Below are positions 16,814 through 26,480 of a DNA stretch of 64,000 nt, in pieces. Source of the stretch: an uncultured Clostridium sp. (GTDB taxonomy: Bacteria; Bacillota; Clostridia; TANB77; CAG-508); the NCBI GenBank assembly GCA_948467875.1, contig CAOKFZ010000005.1, forward strand, positions 50,861-114,860, read 5' to 3'. Every line of letters begins with the position of its first letter. Within the stretch, counting starts at the first letter, position 1. Position numbers and translations under genes: made by a program. The notes below the pieces were generated by a model, which made no database searches, had not been told where the DNA came from, and was given only the letters and a program-made list of their open reading frames with translations.

Positions 16814-18559
16814 ATGAAAAGTAAGTCAATGGCGAGAGTGCTAGAATTGGCAAAGCCACATAAAAAGACGATAATCATTACGTCGGTTCTTTCTTTATTA
16901 ATAGGAATTGGCGAAATTGTAAAACCGTATTTGCTGGAAGTGGCGATTGATGAATATATTAGCAAAGGCATTTTTCAAAAGGGAGCGATGACGGTTTCCT
17001 TGTTGGGTGCGATTTATATTGGAATTGTGCTTTTAGGAAATATCATTGATTTTATTACAACAACGACTGTGAATTTGATGGGCGAGGAAGTCATTTATTC
17101 GCTTAGAAATAAACTATTTCAATTTTCACAAAACACCAATGTTACATTTCATGATAAAACATCGGCAGGAAAATTATTTGTACGAATTACGAATGACGTA
17201 GAAGACATTTCTTCCTTGTTCAAAGACATTGTGGCGACCATTATTAAAGATATTATTTTGATTTTTGCGATTGCAGGAATTATGTTGTATTTTAACTGGA
17301 AATTGGGAATGCTTGCATTTTTAGTTGTGCCATTTATTATTTTGTTTTCGTGGACTTTGACGGGTATTTTGCACAAGCAATACGATGTTTCCAAAGCAAT
17401 TCGAACGAATTTGAATACGTTTTTGGCAGAATCCATTTATGGGGCTAAAATCATCAAAATATTTAATATTCAAAAAGAAAAGCAAACAGAATGTGAAAAT
17501 TACACTGAAGATTATTTCAAAGCAAGAGTGAAAACAGGTGTGATAGAAGGGTTGCTTCCTGCGTTGATGACGGTTCTTGAGAAAATTGGAATTGCGATTA
17601 TTGTGGTGGCTTGTACCAATCATATTTTTGGGATTTCATTAGAAGTAGGATTTATTTATGCATTTATTACTTATATGAAGCAATTGTTTGAGCCGATTAC
17701 AAGAATTATAGAAAATATCGAAACTGTGCAAGAGGCGTTTGTTTCGATTGACAAAATCTATGATATTTTGGACCAAAAAGAATATTTGGAAAATTTTGAA
17801 ACAGGCATTCAGTTGAAAGAAGTCAAAGGAAAAATTGAGTTTAAAAATGTTTGGTTTTCTTATGATAATGGAGAAAATTGGATTTTGAAGGATGTTAGTT
17901 TCAAGATTAACCCCGGAGAGAGCATTGCTTTGGTGGGAAAAACGGGTTCTGGTAAAACAACAATTACGAATTTGATTAATCGTTTTTATGAAATTCAAAA
18001 AGGCGAAATTTTGCTAGACGGAATTAATATTAAGGATATTAATTTGAGAAGTTTGCGTTCTAATATTGGCATTATTTTGCAGGATCCATTTATTTTTGCA
18101 AAAAGCATCAAAGACAATATCAAGTTGTACAAAAATTTGGAAGACGAGGATGTGGCTGAAGCGATTGAATTGGCGTCAGCAGACGAGTTTGTAAATTCTT
18201 TTTCGGATGGCATGGAGCATATTTCTAATGAAAGAGGGAATTCGTATTCGGAAGGACAAAAGCAGCTGATTGCATTTGCGCGTGTATTTGCTAATAATCC
18301 CAATATATTCGTGCTGGACGAGGCAACTGCAAACATTGATACTTATACAGAAAGCTTGATTCAGAAATCAATTGACCGATTGTCAGCCAATAAAACTTCC
18401 ATATTTATTGCTCATAGATTGTCTACAATTGTAAATGTTGATAAAATCATTGTATTAGATAATGGAAGTATTGTGGAAGAAGGAAATCACGAGGCTTTGC
18501 TCCAGACAGACGGCTATTATTCAAAACTATATAATGCTTACTATGAAAGTCTAGGATAA
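16814..18559 (+). CDS. ABC exporter half-transporter, catalytic subunit
   Basis: A 581-residue partner of the preceding exporter. The membrane domain is at about 1-310. The nucleotide-binding domain has Walker A GKTGSGKTT, canonical Walker B with Glu (IFVLDEATANID) and H-loop AHRLS. Its signature is degenerate (YSEGQKQL). Together the two genes complement each other and would form one consensus ATP site. AGGAGGAACGT precedes the ATG. The pair forms a two-gene operon closed by the hairpin at 18582. Confidence 0.9.
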   Translation: MKSKSMARVLELAKPHKKTIIITSVLSLLIGIGEIVKPYLLEVAIDEYISKGIFQKGAMTVSLLGAIYIGIVLLGNIIDFITTTTVNLMGEEVIYSLRNKLFQFSQNTNVTFHDKTSAGKLFVRITNDVEDISSLFKDIVATIIKDIILIFAIAGIMLYFNWKLGMLAFLVVPFIILFSWTLTGILHKQYDVSKAIRTNLNTFLAESIYGAKIIKIFNIQKEKQTECENYTEDYFKARVKTGVIEGLLPALMTVLEKIGIAIIVVACTNHIFGISLEVGFIYAFITYMKQLFEPITRIIENIETVQEAFVSIDKIYDILDQKEYLENFETGIQLKEVKGKIEFKNVWFSYDNGENWILKDVSFKINPGESIALVGKTGSGKTTITNLINRFYEIQKGEILLDGINIKDINLRSLRSNIGIILQDPFIFAKSIKDNIKLYKNLEDEDVAEAIELASADEFVNSFSDGMEHISNERGNSYSEGQKQLIAFARVFANNPNIFVLDEATANIDTYTESLIQKSIDRLSANKTSIFIAHRLSTIVNVDKIIVLDNGSIVEEGNHEALLQTDGYYSKLYNAYYESLG

Positions 18560-18581
18560 GAGCTAAAAAATATTGATAAAA

Positions 18582-18607
18582 AAGCAAGATAACTCTTGCT
18601 TTTTTTG
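18582..18607 (+). terminator. Terminator of the ABC exporter operon
   Basis: Stem AAGCAAG/CTTGCTT with a 6-base loop followed by a run of seven to eight T. Confidence 0.9.
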
Positions 18608-18688
18608 TCGAAATAGGTTATAATGAAAAAGAATAGATGTAAAAATATTTACACAAGTGAAATATTTTATAAAGGATGGTAAAAATAA

Positions 18689-21600
18689 ATGATAAAAAGG
18701 AAATTTTTAAAAGTGCTAATTGCGACAATTTGTATTGCGACATTGCTTCTACCGCATGCCAGCGTTGTATTAGCAGAAGCCTTGACAAATGAGAAAGATA
18801 ACAAAGTAAATAAAGTTAACTTGATGTCTTTAAAATTCCATGAAGGTGGACCAGAATCAAGTGAAAGCTTATCAGAAGAGGGCGAAGACAAATATGATAG
18901 AAAGCAATATCAATACATATTTGGCGGAGACGGAAAAACAGACATTTTAAAAATCGTTAGAGAAGACGATAAAAATGCTGCTGGTTCTTATTTATATTCA
19001 GATGCTTTTTATTGCTTGGATGGAAACAATTCTTTCCCAACGATTAATGCAGAAGGCGTAATTGGTTCCATTGAATACACAAGAACCGTGGAAGACTTTT
19101 TTGCAGGGAAACCAACCACGTTTAATATGAGTGATGAGCACTACAATGCTTTATGTTGGCTATTGGACAACCTATATTTAAGAAAGCAAATGAGTTCAGC
19201 GGCGCAAAGACAAGTGCTAAAAGATGCTTTGCTAAATCGCGCTTTTGATAATGTCATTCATTCTGGCTATGAGGATGCAGCAACTTTAGATGACATCAAA
19301 GCAGAAATCACGGATGATGATATCGAAGTCATTCAACAATGGGCGATTTGGTATTTTACGAATCATGGAGAAAGCACAATTCAAGGAATTCCTTTTGTAC
19401 AAACCAATGCAGATGGCAGTTTGAAATTACCAATTATTGACAAAAAAGAAGCAATTTCACAAGTGACAGATAGTGTAAATAGTAGCAAACATGAATGGCT
19501 TACGGTTTTGTATCAATATTTGGTAAATGAAGCTTTGAAACATAAAAACGAAGAATTCAAGCCATCAGGCTCAGCAACCTATCCATCAATTAGTAGCAGA
19601 GATATCACTTGTGAAAGAGATGGAGATTCTTATAAAGTAGGACCTTTTAAAGTAACAGCGCCATCCAAAGAGTTATCAAGCAGTGATTATCAAATTATAT
19701 TAACAGATGGAAAAAGCGAAATCCCAAGTACAAAATATACCATAAAAGATGAAAATGGAAACGCAATTTCTAAAAAAATCAATGAGATTTTCGATACGAA
19801 TTATTATATTTATTTGCCAGTAAAAGGCAATACCATTGAAAACGTAAAATTAAATTTGTCTTATGGAAAATTTGGTACAAAAGCCTCTGTATGGGCAGCA
19901 GGTGAGCCAACTTATCAGCCACTTGTGTTATTGACAAAAGAAGGCGACACAATAAATGATAATGTGACTGTTAAAATTGAGGGCGAAGAGCCAAAAGCAG
20001 ATTTAGCTTTAAGAAAATACATTATTGCAGTCAATGATAAAGAAATTACAGACAGAGTTCCAACTGTTGATGTCAGAAAATTAACAAGTGGAGAAGCTAA
20101 AACAGCAGAATATAGACACAAAAAAGAACCTGTAGAAGTAAAAGTTGGAGATACAGTGACCTATCGAATGACAGTATTTAATGAAGGCGACTTAGAAGGA
20201 AAGGCGCTAGAAATTGCCGATTATTTGCCAAATGGGTTAGAAATGGTAACAGACAATGACACTAATCAAAGATATGATTGGCAAGTAACAGAGAAAAAAG
20301 AGGGTGACAAAGTCATTGGAACAGTTGCTACAACAACTTTTACAAAAGACACCGTGCTTCCAGCATTTAATAAGGAAAATGAAAATATTGAAAAAGTGAG
20401 TGTAGATATTGTATGTAAGATTACAGACGAAATTGCAGCAGGTCAAATTTTAACCAATTTTGCAGAAATTATGGAAGACGATATAGATGACAGAGATTCT
20501 ACACCAGGAGTGAATCATGACGGAGCCCAAAACGGAATTAAACCTTCAGAATACATTGGAACAAGTGGAGAAAAAGATTTATCAAAATCAGATTTCTATT
20601 ACAAAGGCTATGAAGATGATGACGATTTTGAAAAAGTGATTATTGCAGGAAAAGCATTTGATTTGAGCTTGCAAAAATTCATCACGAAAGTAAATGGTAA
20701 GGACGTAGAGCCAAAAAGAGATCCAGTAGTTGATACAACGCCATTGAAAAATGGACAAACAACAGCGACTTACAAACAAGTAAAAACGCCAGTTTTGGTA
20801 CAAGCAGGCGACATTGTGACTTACACAATTCGAGTTTACAATGAAGGCGAAGTTGACGGTTACGCAGAAAAGATAACAGATTATTTGCCAGACGGTTTAG
20901 GATTTTTAGTGAATTATAATGACAATATTGACAATGCTTGGGCAATCAATAAAGGAACCAGTGGCGATTTAAAAACAATCAAATTAACCGATATAACAGA
21001 CGGAACGAAAAATTTGAAAAAAGAAGATTTTACAGGAATTACAGATTTGAAAAATGTAGATGTTGTGGTAGGAGATGATTGGAAAAATGCAACTTCTAAG
21101 GAAAAAGATGCGTGTATGTCAATCAGCACAACAGCTTTGAGTTCAACCAATACAAAAAATCTAATCAACGCATATGATGGTTCTGATAAATTATCTTACA
21201 GAGATGTACAAGTGACTTGTATCGTATTGGGCAATAGTTTGAATTTGAAAAATGTCGCAGAAATTACACAAGACTTAGATGGCGACAAAAATGAAGTAGA
21301 TGACAGAGATTCTACGCCAAACAACGATATGCCATGGAATAAAGAAAATAGCGAAGAAGATGATAATGATTTTGAAATTTTAACCATGGAAGACAAGAAA
21401 TTTGACTTGGCTTTGCAGAAATTTATTACAGCAGTAAACAGCAAAGAAATTACAGACAGAGTTCCAAAAGTTGCTTATAATGACGGAAAAATTACTTATT
21501 CACATCCACAAACAGCTTTGGAAGTCAACAATGGAGATAAAGTGACCTACACAATCCGCGTTTATAACGAAGGCGAAGTTGACGGTTATGCGGCAGAAAT

Positions 21601-22600
21601 TGGAGATGATATTCCGAAAGGATTAGTGTTTGATGCAAACAACGAAACCAATAAAAAATACGGCTGGAAAATGTATGACAGTAATGGCAAAGAAACGTCA
21701 GACACAAGCAAAGCAGTGGAAATCAGAACAGACTATTTGTCAAAGGAAAAATCAGAAGCCAGAAAAGAAGATGCGTTGTTGAAAGCATTGGATAAAGGCA
21801 CAGGAAATTTATATTACTTAGATGTAAAGGCAGTATTTGCAGTAGATGCCAAAACTTCAAATGACACGATTACAAACACAGCAGAAATCACAAAAGATAC
21901 TGACAAAGACGGAAACGAAATTGACGATGTTGATTCAACGCCAGACAACAAAAAAGACGGAGAAGACGACATTGACAAAGAAAGAGTTCATGTAGGATAT
22001 TTTGATTTGGCATTAAAGAAGGATTTGACAAAAGCAGTTGTGACAGTTGGGGACTCTACCACAGAATATCCAGCCAAAGATGGTCAATTGCTAAAAGTGG
22101 AAGTTCATAGAAAGAAAATTAATTCAACCATTGTAAAATTTGTGTATAATATTACGATTACAAATGAAGGAACCATTCCAGGATTTGCGACAGAAGTGAA
22201 AGATTATATTCCAGAAGGTTTGCAGTTTGTGGAAGGAGACAACAAAGACTGGAAGGCAGTTTCAGATAATGTGATTGTGACAAATGCTTTGGCCAAAACA
22301 TTATTGCAACCAGGCGAATCAGCAACAGTGCCAGTGACACTTCGTTGGATTAATGGCGAGGACAATTTAGGTGTAAAAACAAATGTGGCAGAAATTAGCC
22401 AAGATTACAATGATGCAAATGACACAGACGATATTGATTCAACGCCAGACAACAAAAAAGACGGCGAAGATGATATTGATAAAGCAGATGTGATTTTAAG
22501 TATTTCAACAGGTAGCGAGCCAAAATATATCATTCTTCCAACAGCAGTATTGTCAATCATTAGTACAGGAATCGTTATGATTAAGAAATTTGTTTTATAA
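18689..22600 (+). CDS. Large cell-surface protein: thioester domain and four DUF11-like repeats
   Basis: A 1303-residue secreted protein. The signal peptide is at 1-30 (LKVLIATICIATLLLPHASV). The first 230 residues resemble a Gram-positive thioester domain, with a cysteine in DAFYCLDG near residue 111 and a glutamine in VIQQWAIWYF near 214, the Cys-Gln pair that forms an internal thioester adhesin bond. Four DUF11-like beta-sandwich repeats follow, each opening with a motif like ALQKFITAVN and containing VTYTIRVYNEGEVDGYA. Linkers are rich in DIDSTPDNKKDGEDD. A hydrophobic C-terminal anchor (ILPTAVLSIISTGIVMI) with a basic end replaces an LPXTG signal. It is a likely adhesin or surface-layer component. 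Confidence 0.82.
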   Translation: MIKRKFLKVLIATICIATLLLPHASVVLAEALTNEKDNKVNKVNLMSLKFHEGGPESSESLSEEGEDKYDRKQYQYIFGGDGKTDILKIVREDDKNAAGSYLYSDAFYCLDGNNSFPTINAEGVIGSIEYTRTVEDFFAGKPTTFNMSDEHYNALCWLLDNLYLRKQMSSAAQRQVLKDALLNRAFDNVIHSGYEDAATLDDIKAEITDDDIEVIQQWAIWYFTNHGESTIQGIPFVQTNADGSLKLPIIDKKEAISQVTDSVNSSKHEWLTVLYQYLVNEALKHKNEEFKPSGSATYPSISSRDITCERDGDSYKVGPFKVTAPSKELSSSDYQIILTDGKSEIPSTKYTIKDENGNAISKKINEIFDTNYYIYLPVKGNTIENVKLNLSYGKFGTKASVWAAGEPTYQPLVLLTKEGDTINDNVTVKIEGEEPKADLALRKYIIAVNDKEITDRVPTVDVRKLTSGEAKTAEYRHKKEPVEVKVGDTVTYRMTVFNEGDLEGKALEIADYLPNGLEMVTDNDTNQRYDWQVTEKKEGDKVIGTVATTTFTKDTVLPAFNKENENIEKVSVDIVCKITDEIAAGQILTNFAEIMEDDIDDRDSTPGVNHDGAQNGIKPSEYIGTSGEKDLSKSDFYYKGYEDDDDFEKVIIAGKAFDLSLQKFITKVNGKDVEPKRDPVVDTTPLKNGQTTATYKQVKTPVLVQAGDIVTYTIRVYNEGEVDGYAEKITDYLPDGLGFLVNYNDNIDNAWAINKGTSGDLKTIKLTDITDGTKNLKKEDFTGITDLKNVDVVVGDDWKNATSKEKDACMSISTTALSSTNTKNLINAYDGSDKLSYRDVQVTCIVLGNSLNLKNVAEITQDLDGDKNEVDDRDSTPNNDMPWNKENSEEDDNDFEILTMEDKKFDLALQKFITAVNSKEITDRVPKVAYNDGKITYSHPQTALEVNNGDKVTYTIRVYNEGEVDGYAAEIGDDIPKGLVFDANNETNKKYGWKMYDSNGKETSDTSKAVEIRTDYLSKEKSEARKEDALLKALDKGTGNLYYLDVKAVFAVDAKTSNDTITNTAEITKDTDKDGNEIDDVDSTPDNKKDGEDDIDKERVHVGYFDLALKKDLTKAVVTVGDSTTEYPAKDGQLLKVEVHRKKINSTIVKFVYNITITNEGTIPGFATEVKDYIPEGLQFVEGDNKDWKAVSDNVIVTNALAKTLLQPGESATVPVTLRWINGEDNLGVKTNVAEISQDYNDANDTDDIDSTPDNKKDGEDDIDKADVILSISTGSEPKYIILPTAVLSIISTGIVMIKKFVL

Positions 22601-22610
22601 TCAATAGAAT

Positions 22611-22640
22611 AAAAAAGACGGCTAAGAAGTCGTCTTTTTT
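22611..22640. terminator. Bidirectional terminator
   Basis: AAAAAAGACG/CGTCTTTTTT stem between the surface protein gene and the convergent peptidase gene, with T-runs on both exits. Confidence 0.88.
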
Positions 22641-22654
22641 ATTTGAATGCAGAG

Positions 22655-23398
22655 TTAGAAACGATTAATATATAATGCTTTTGCAATATAAGGAGAAACT
22701 TCACTAATTGGGTACCAACCAGAACTTTTGCTATCTTTTTTTCCACCATTTGGATTAGAAATATAAACATTTTTATGACCATCTGTGGCAAGCAAAACCA
22801 TATAATGCGATTTTTCAGTCCAGCGATTTTCGCGAGGTTGATTCCAAACACAAATCAAAATGGGACGGTTTGTTTCCAGATGTTTCATCATTTCTTTTTC
22901 GGATAAATGAATGCTATCAAAGTAAAAATCCGAAGTTTCGATACCGAAAGTTTTTGTTAATTCGTTTGCCATTTGTTCAGCTTTGAGCACAGGCTGATAT
23001 TTTTTTCGCAAATCTTCAGGTGTGACCTTTTGATTATACCCACTTAAAATAATCGAAAGTGCAGTAATTCCGCAGCCATTTTCTTCCATAGTTCCACCCC
23101 AATAAGTATGACTGCTCCAAGAGGCATCGCCATTTTGTTTATATTCGATATATGTTTTTTGGTGATTTTCTGTGGTTGTAAATGTCGTAAAATAGCCATC
23201 TTGGTTGTTGCATTTTTTCTGACCGATGCCAGAGTAGGCGGTGTTTTGACGCTCTGCAATGGTTTTGCTGTGATTTCTAAAGTCAGCAAGATAGTTCGTA
23301 AAAATCGTGTGGTAATTCATATAAAACCAAAATAAAAATCCTAAAAAGCAAAGTACAAGTATTCGTTTTAATTTCAATTTTTTCTTTTTTCTTCTCAT
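22655..23398 (-). CDS. Membrane-anchored C39-like cysteine peptidase
   Basis: A 247-residue protein with a basic N-terminus and one signal anchor at about 12-30 (LVLCFLGFLFWFYMNYH). The outer domain has a papain-like C39 pattern: catalytic Cys in ENGCGITALSIILSG, His in KSHYMVLLA, and Asn/Asp in ISNPNGG. Such domains process peptides or cell-wall crosslinks outside the cell. It converges on the surface protein gene and starts near the VanRS-like operon, suggesting an envelope role. The substrate is unknown. Confidence 0.8.
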   Translation of the reverse strand: MRRKKKKLKLKRILVLCFLGFLFWFYMNYHTIFTNYLADFRNHSKTIAERQNTAYSGIGQKKCNNQDGYFTTFTTTENHQKTYIEYKQNGDASWSSHTYWGGTMEENGCGITALSIILSGYNQKVTPEDLRKKYQPVLKAEQMANELTKTFGIETSDFYFDSIHLSEKEMMKHLETNRPILICVWNQPRENRWTEKSHYMVLLATDGHKNVYISNPNGGKKDSKSSGWYPISEVSPYIAKALYINRF

Positions 23399-23544
23399 AA
23401 CTCTACCTCCTGATTTTTATTATACATAAAATCAAGATAAAGTGTTTTAAGAAAAAATGAATAAATTCTTAATTTTTTCTTACAATTTTTAAAAAGTACA
23501 AAAAAACGGATTTGTCTATGTTATAATAAAAAAAGGAGAGAAAA

Positions 23545-24228
23545 ATGAAAATTTTAGTGGTGGATGATGAAAAAGAAATTGCGGATTTGGTGGAATTATA
23601 TTTGCAAAACGAAAATTATGAAGTTTATAAATTTTATGAAGCGGCTGGGGCACTAGAATGCATCAAAAAAGTGCCACTGGATTTGGCGATTTTAGATGTG
23701 ATGATTTCAGGTAAAAATGGATTTGAAATTTGTCAATTTATTCGTGAGAAAAACTTGCATTTTCCGGTCATTATGCTGACTGCGAAAATTGCTGACCAAG
23801 ATAAAATTACGGGTTTAACGCTAGGGGCAGATGATTATATGACAAAACCATTTAATCCGTTGGAATTGGTGGCGCGTGTGAAATCGCAGCTAAGAAGGTA
23901 CACGAAATATAACGAAAAAAATGCAAGCAACACAATTGATGTCAATGGCTTGGAAATCAACAAAGAGAAACATCAATGTTTTTTGTATGGAAAGCAGATT
24001 GAGCTGACTCCCTTGGAATTCGATATTTTGCTGTATTTGGTTAGTCGAAAAGGCAATGTGGTAAGTTCGGAGGAACTGTTTGAAAAGGTGTGGAAAGAAA
24101 AATATTTGGAAAGTAATAATACGGTAATGGTGCACATTAGGAGAATTCGTGAGAAACTGAACGATGATACGCGTCATCCCAAGTTCATCAAAACTGTGTG
24201 GGGAGTGGGGTATAAAATTGAAGGATAA
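23545..24228 (+). CDS. OmpR/PhoB-type response regulator (VanR-like)
   Basis: A 227-residue response regulator. The receiver domain has the acidic pair DDE at 7-9, phospho-acceptor Asp in LAILDVMISG near 52, and Lys in MTKPFNPLEL near 101. The C-terminal winged helix (about 130-227) ends HPKFIKTVWGVGYKIEG, typical of the family. The histidine kinase gene overlaps its end. Overall resemblance is to VanR-type regulators that respond to envelope damage. Targets may include the neighbouring C39 peptidase, but no direct repeats were identified. AAAGGAGAGAAAA precedes the start. Confidence 0.92.
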   Translation: MKILVVDDEKEIADLVELYLQNENYEVYKFYEAAGALECIKKVPLDLAILDVMISGKNGFEICQFIREKNLHFPVIMLTAKIADQDKITGLTLGADDYMTKPFNPLELVARVKSQLRRYTKYNEKNASNTIDVNGLEINKEKHQCFLYGKQIELTPLEFDILLYLVSRKGNVVSSEELFEKVWKEKYLESNNTVMVHIRRIREKLNDDTRHPKFIKTVWGVGYKIEG

Positions 24229-25315
24229 AGAATTTGTGAAATTGAAAAATGGAATTGCAATAAAATCAGTTGTTCAAATTATTATGTATAGTTTATTTGT
24301 GATTTTGCTATTTGGCATTTTGGTAGACGGCATTTATAATGACAAATTGGCAAATAGCTTGTCTAAAATGGACCGAGCGACGTATCTTTGGTGTGTGCAA
24401 AACAAAACATTGTTGATGGGGATGGCTTGTTTATTAATTTTTGCAACTGTTTCTTTTTTGGTTATTCGCAAATCGAATCATCATTTGATCCAGATTATCA
24501 ATGCCATGGATGAAGTTTTGAAAAATCCTGAAAAAGAAATTAAACTTTCGAATGATTTGGTTATTTTGGAAAGTAGGCTCAATAATATTCGTGTGGATTT
24601 GGTCACAAATCAAAATAAGGCAAAAGAAGCGGAAAATAAGAAAAATGATTTGATTGTGTATATGGCGCATGACTTGAAAACTCCGCTTACATCGGTAATC
24701 GGTTATTTGACGCTTTTGATAGATGAGCAAGAAATTTCGAAAGAATTGCAGAAAAAATATACTAAAATTGCACTGGATAAATCGCTTCGTTTGGAAGAAT
24801 TGACAAACCAATTTTTTGAAATTACGCGTTATAATTTGCAAAATGTGCCGCTGAATAAAAGCAAAATTGATTTGTCATTTTTGCTGGATCAATTAATGGA
24901 TGAGTGCTATCCAATGATGCAGCCACGTGGTTTAGAATGTGTGATGGATAAGCCAGAGCATGTTTATTTTGTTGGAGATGGCGACAAATTGGCGCGTGCT
25001 TTTGGGAACTTGCTCAAAAATGCGATTTATTACAGCTATGAAAATACGCAAATTGAAATACAAGTTGAGCAAATAGGTGAAAAAATTAGGTTATTTTTTA
25101 GAAATCAAGGAGATAAAATTCCAGAATATAAATTAGAAAAATTATTTGAAAAATTTTATCGAGCAGATGAATCACGTGCTAGCAGTACAGGTGGAACTGG
25201 TTTGGGGCTGGCGATTACGAAAGAAATGCTTCAGCTGCATGGAGGCAAGATTTCGGTTAAAAACGAAGATAAATGGATTGAGTTTTGTGTGGAACTGGAG
25301 CGCGAAAATGGATAA
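24218..25315 (+). CDS. Sensor histidine kinase (VanS-like)
   Basis: The likely start is TTG at 24218, overlapping the regulator stop by 11 bases; a farther upstream ATG would overlap by 65. The product is about 365 residues. Two membrane spans (VVQIIMYSLFVILLFGILVD and TLLMGMACLLIFATVSFLVI) flank a short external loop. A HAMP-like stretch follows. The H-box is MAHDLKTPLTSVIGYL, the N-box GNLLKNAIYYS, and the G-boxes end GGTGLGLAITK. The very short sensor loop is like that of VanS-type and intramembrane-sensing kinases. It should phosphorylate the upstream regulator. Confidence 0.9.
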   Translation: MKDKEFVKLKNGIAIKSVVQIIMYSLFVILLFGILVDGIYNDKLANSLSKMDRATYLWCVQNKTLLMGMACLLIFATVSFLVIRKSNHHLIQIINAMDEVLKNPEKEIKLSNDLVILESRLNNIRVDLVTNQNKAKEAENKKNDLIVYMAHDLKTPLTSVIGYLTLLIDEQEISKELQKKYTKIALDKSLRLEELTNQFFEITRYNLQNVPLNKSKIDLSFLLDQLMDECYPMMQPRGLECVMDKPEHVYFVGDGDKLARAFGNLLKNAIYYSYENTQIEIQVEQIGEKIRLFFRNQGDKIPEYKLEKLFEKFYRADESRASSTGGTGLGLAITKEMLQLHGGKISVKNEDKWIEFCVELERENG

Positions 25316-25330
25316 TTTTTGATGGAAGGG

Positions 25331-25358
25331 TTGACATTTAATTTTTATGTGTTATAAT
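25331..25358 (+). promoter_or_regulatory. SigA-type promoter of the GPP34 gene
   Basis: Perfect TTGACA (25331-25336) and TATAAT (25353-25358) with a 16-base spacer, 64 bases before the ATG at 25422. Confidence 0.8.
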
Positions 25359-25421
25359 TAAAACATAAGTAGTAAGTAATAAGTAGTAACAAAATTTATA
25401 ATAAAGGTGGGAGAGAAAAAT

Positions 25422-26060
25422 ATGAAAGAGTTAACCATTACAGAGAAATATGCTTTGTGTATGTTGAAAGAGCAAGGAAAATTGAATAAAATTGAGATAA
25501 GACCACATTTGATAGTGTCTATGATAGTTGAAATGATGCTAAATGGAAATGTAGAAATTACAGATAAAAACAAAGTAAATTTAAAAGAGAATTTACCGAC
25601 AAAAGGATATAATAGGAAATTGTATGAAATCATCCAAGAAAGCAGAATGGAAGTACCATTAAAAAGCATTGTAACTTCTATTTGTGGCGGCATAAGTGAC
25701 AGAAAAATAATCAATATGATTGAATTGTTACAAGAAAGTATGCTAGAAAAAGGGCTGATTAGTCGAGAGATGACAAAAGGTTTATTAGGAAATAAAGAAG
25801 TGATTATAGTGAATGAAAATGAGGTTAATTGTGTGATTGAAGAAGTAAGAGCAGAGTTTTTAGAAAAAGGAAATTTGACAGAGGATTTTATTTTGCTAGG
25901 TTCGCTACTGAATGCTACAAAATTTTTGAAGAATATTTTTACCAAATATGAAAAAGAAACATTAAAAAAACGTTTGGAAGAAATAAAAGGGACAGAGATT
26001 GCGAAAAAAGTAAAAGTGGCACAATCTGTAATTGATGATATGATTGCTATATATTCATAA
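25422..26060 (+). CDS. GPP34-like (GOLPH3 family) protein
   Basis: About 212 residues. ATG 25422 is preferred to the in-frame GTG at 25407 because GGTGGGAG lies over the latter. The pattern fits the bacterial GPP34 family: LTITEKYALCMLKEQGKL at the start, MIVEMMLNGNVEITDKNKV, then MLEKGLISRE and a helical C-terminus. Eukaryotic members bind phosphoinositides at the Golgi; the bacterial role is poorly known. A MerR-type regulator follows 18 bases later, so the two are probably co-transcribed. Confidence 0.65.
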   Translation: MKELTITEKYALCMLKEQGKLNKIEIRPHLIVSMIVEMMLNGNVEITDKNKVNLKENLPTKGYNRKLYEIIQESRMEVPLKSIVTSICGGISDRKIINMIELLQESMLEKGLISREMTKGLLGNKEVIIVNENEVNCVIEEVRAEFLEKGNLTEDFILLGSLLNATKFLKNIFTKYEKETLKKRLEEIKGTEIAKKVKVAQSVIDDMIAIYS

Positions 26061-26078
26061 AGTAAGGAGTGAAGGTTT

Positions 26079-26330
26079 ATGTCAAGGCAAAGGAGTATGG
26101 AAACAATTTTGCATGCAGAATATGTTTCGATTGGAGAATTGGTCAGATTGACGAATACAAGATATAGTACTTTAAAATATTATACCGAACAGGGAATGCT
26201 GCCATTTAAGCAGGAAGATAATGGACTTACGAGAAGATATAAAAGAGAAGAAAGTGTAGAAATGATACATCAAATCAAAAATTTAAAACAACAAGGTTTA
26301 TCTATTGAAGAAATAAAACAGCATTTATAA
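26079..26330 (+). CDS. Small MerR-type HTH protein
   Basis: An 83-residue protein containing just the MerR winged helix: YVSIGELVRLTNTRYSTLKYYTEQGML, then RRYKREE, then a helix (KQQGLSIEEIKQHL). It lacks an effector-binding domain. AAGGAGTGAAGGTTT precedes the ATG. Its stop codon lies inside the dispersed palindrome at 26323-26358, so any hairpin formed in the message would sit on the 3' end of this gene. Confidence 0.82.
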   Translation: MSRQRSMETILHAEYVSIGELVRLTNTRYSTLKYYTEQGMLPFKQEDNGLTRRYKREESVEMIHQIKNLKQQGLSIEEIKQHL

Positions 26331-26358
26331 TATGACATTAAAATGTCATATTATAAAT
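26323..26358. repeat. Dispersed palindrome, copy 3
   Basis: The longest copy: 16 perfect base pairs each side of a TAAA centre, core TATGACATTAAAATGTCATA. The stop codon of the MerR-type gene is inside the left arm. Confidence 0.85.
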
Positions 26359-26480
26359 GTTAATTTTTAGTGAGTTTTAGCCAAATGTTAATTTCAGTTG
26401 ACAAATTTCCAACTAGAATTGGTGGTGCGCAACCGACAAAAATGGTATTATTTTAGTAAGAAAAATGAAAGGAGTTAAAA

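Noticed and set aside
25376-25390. Short AGTAGTAAGTAATAAGTAGTAA direct repeats before the GPP34 gene as a CRISPR-like or tandem array.
   Set aside because: Only a few imperfect short units without spacers of constant length; simple-sequence noise. No CRISPR array was seen anywhere in the window.
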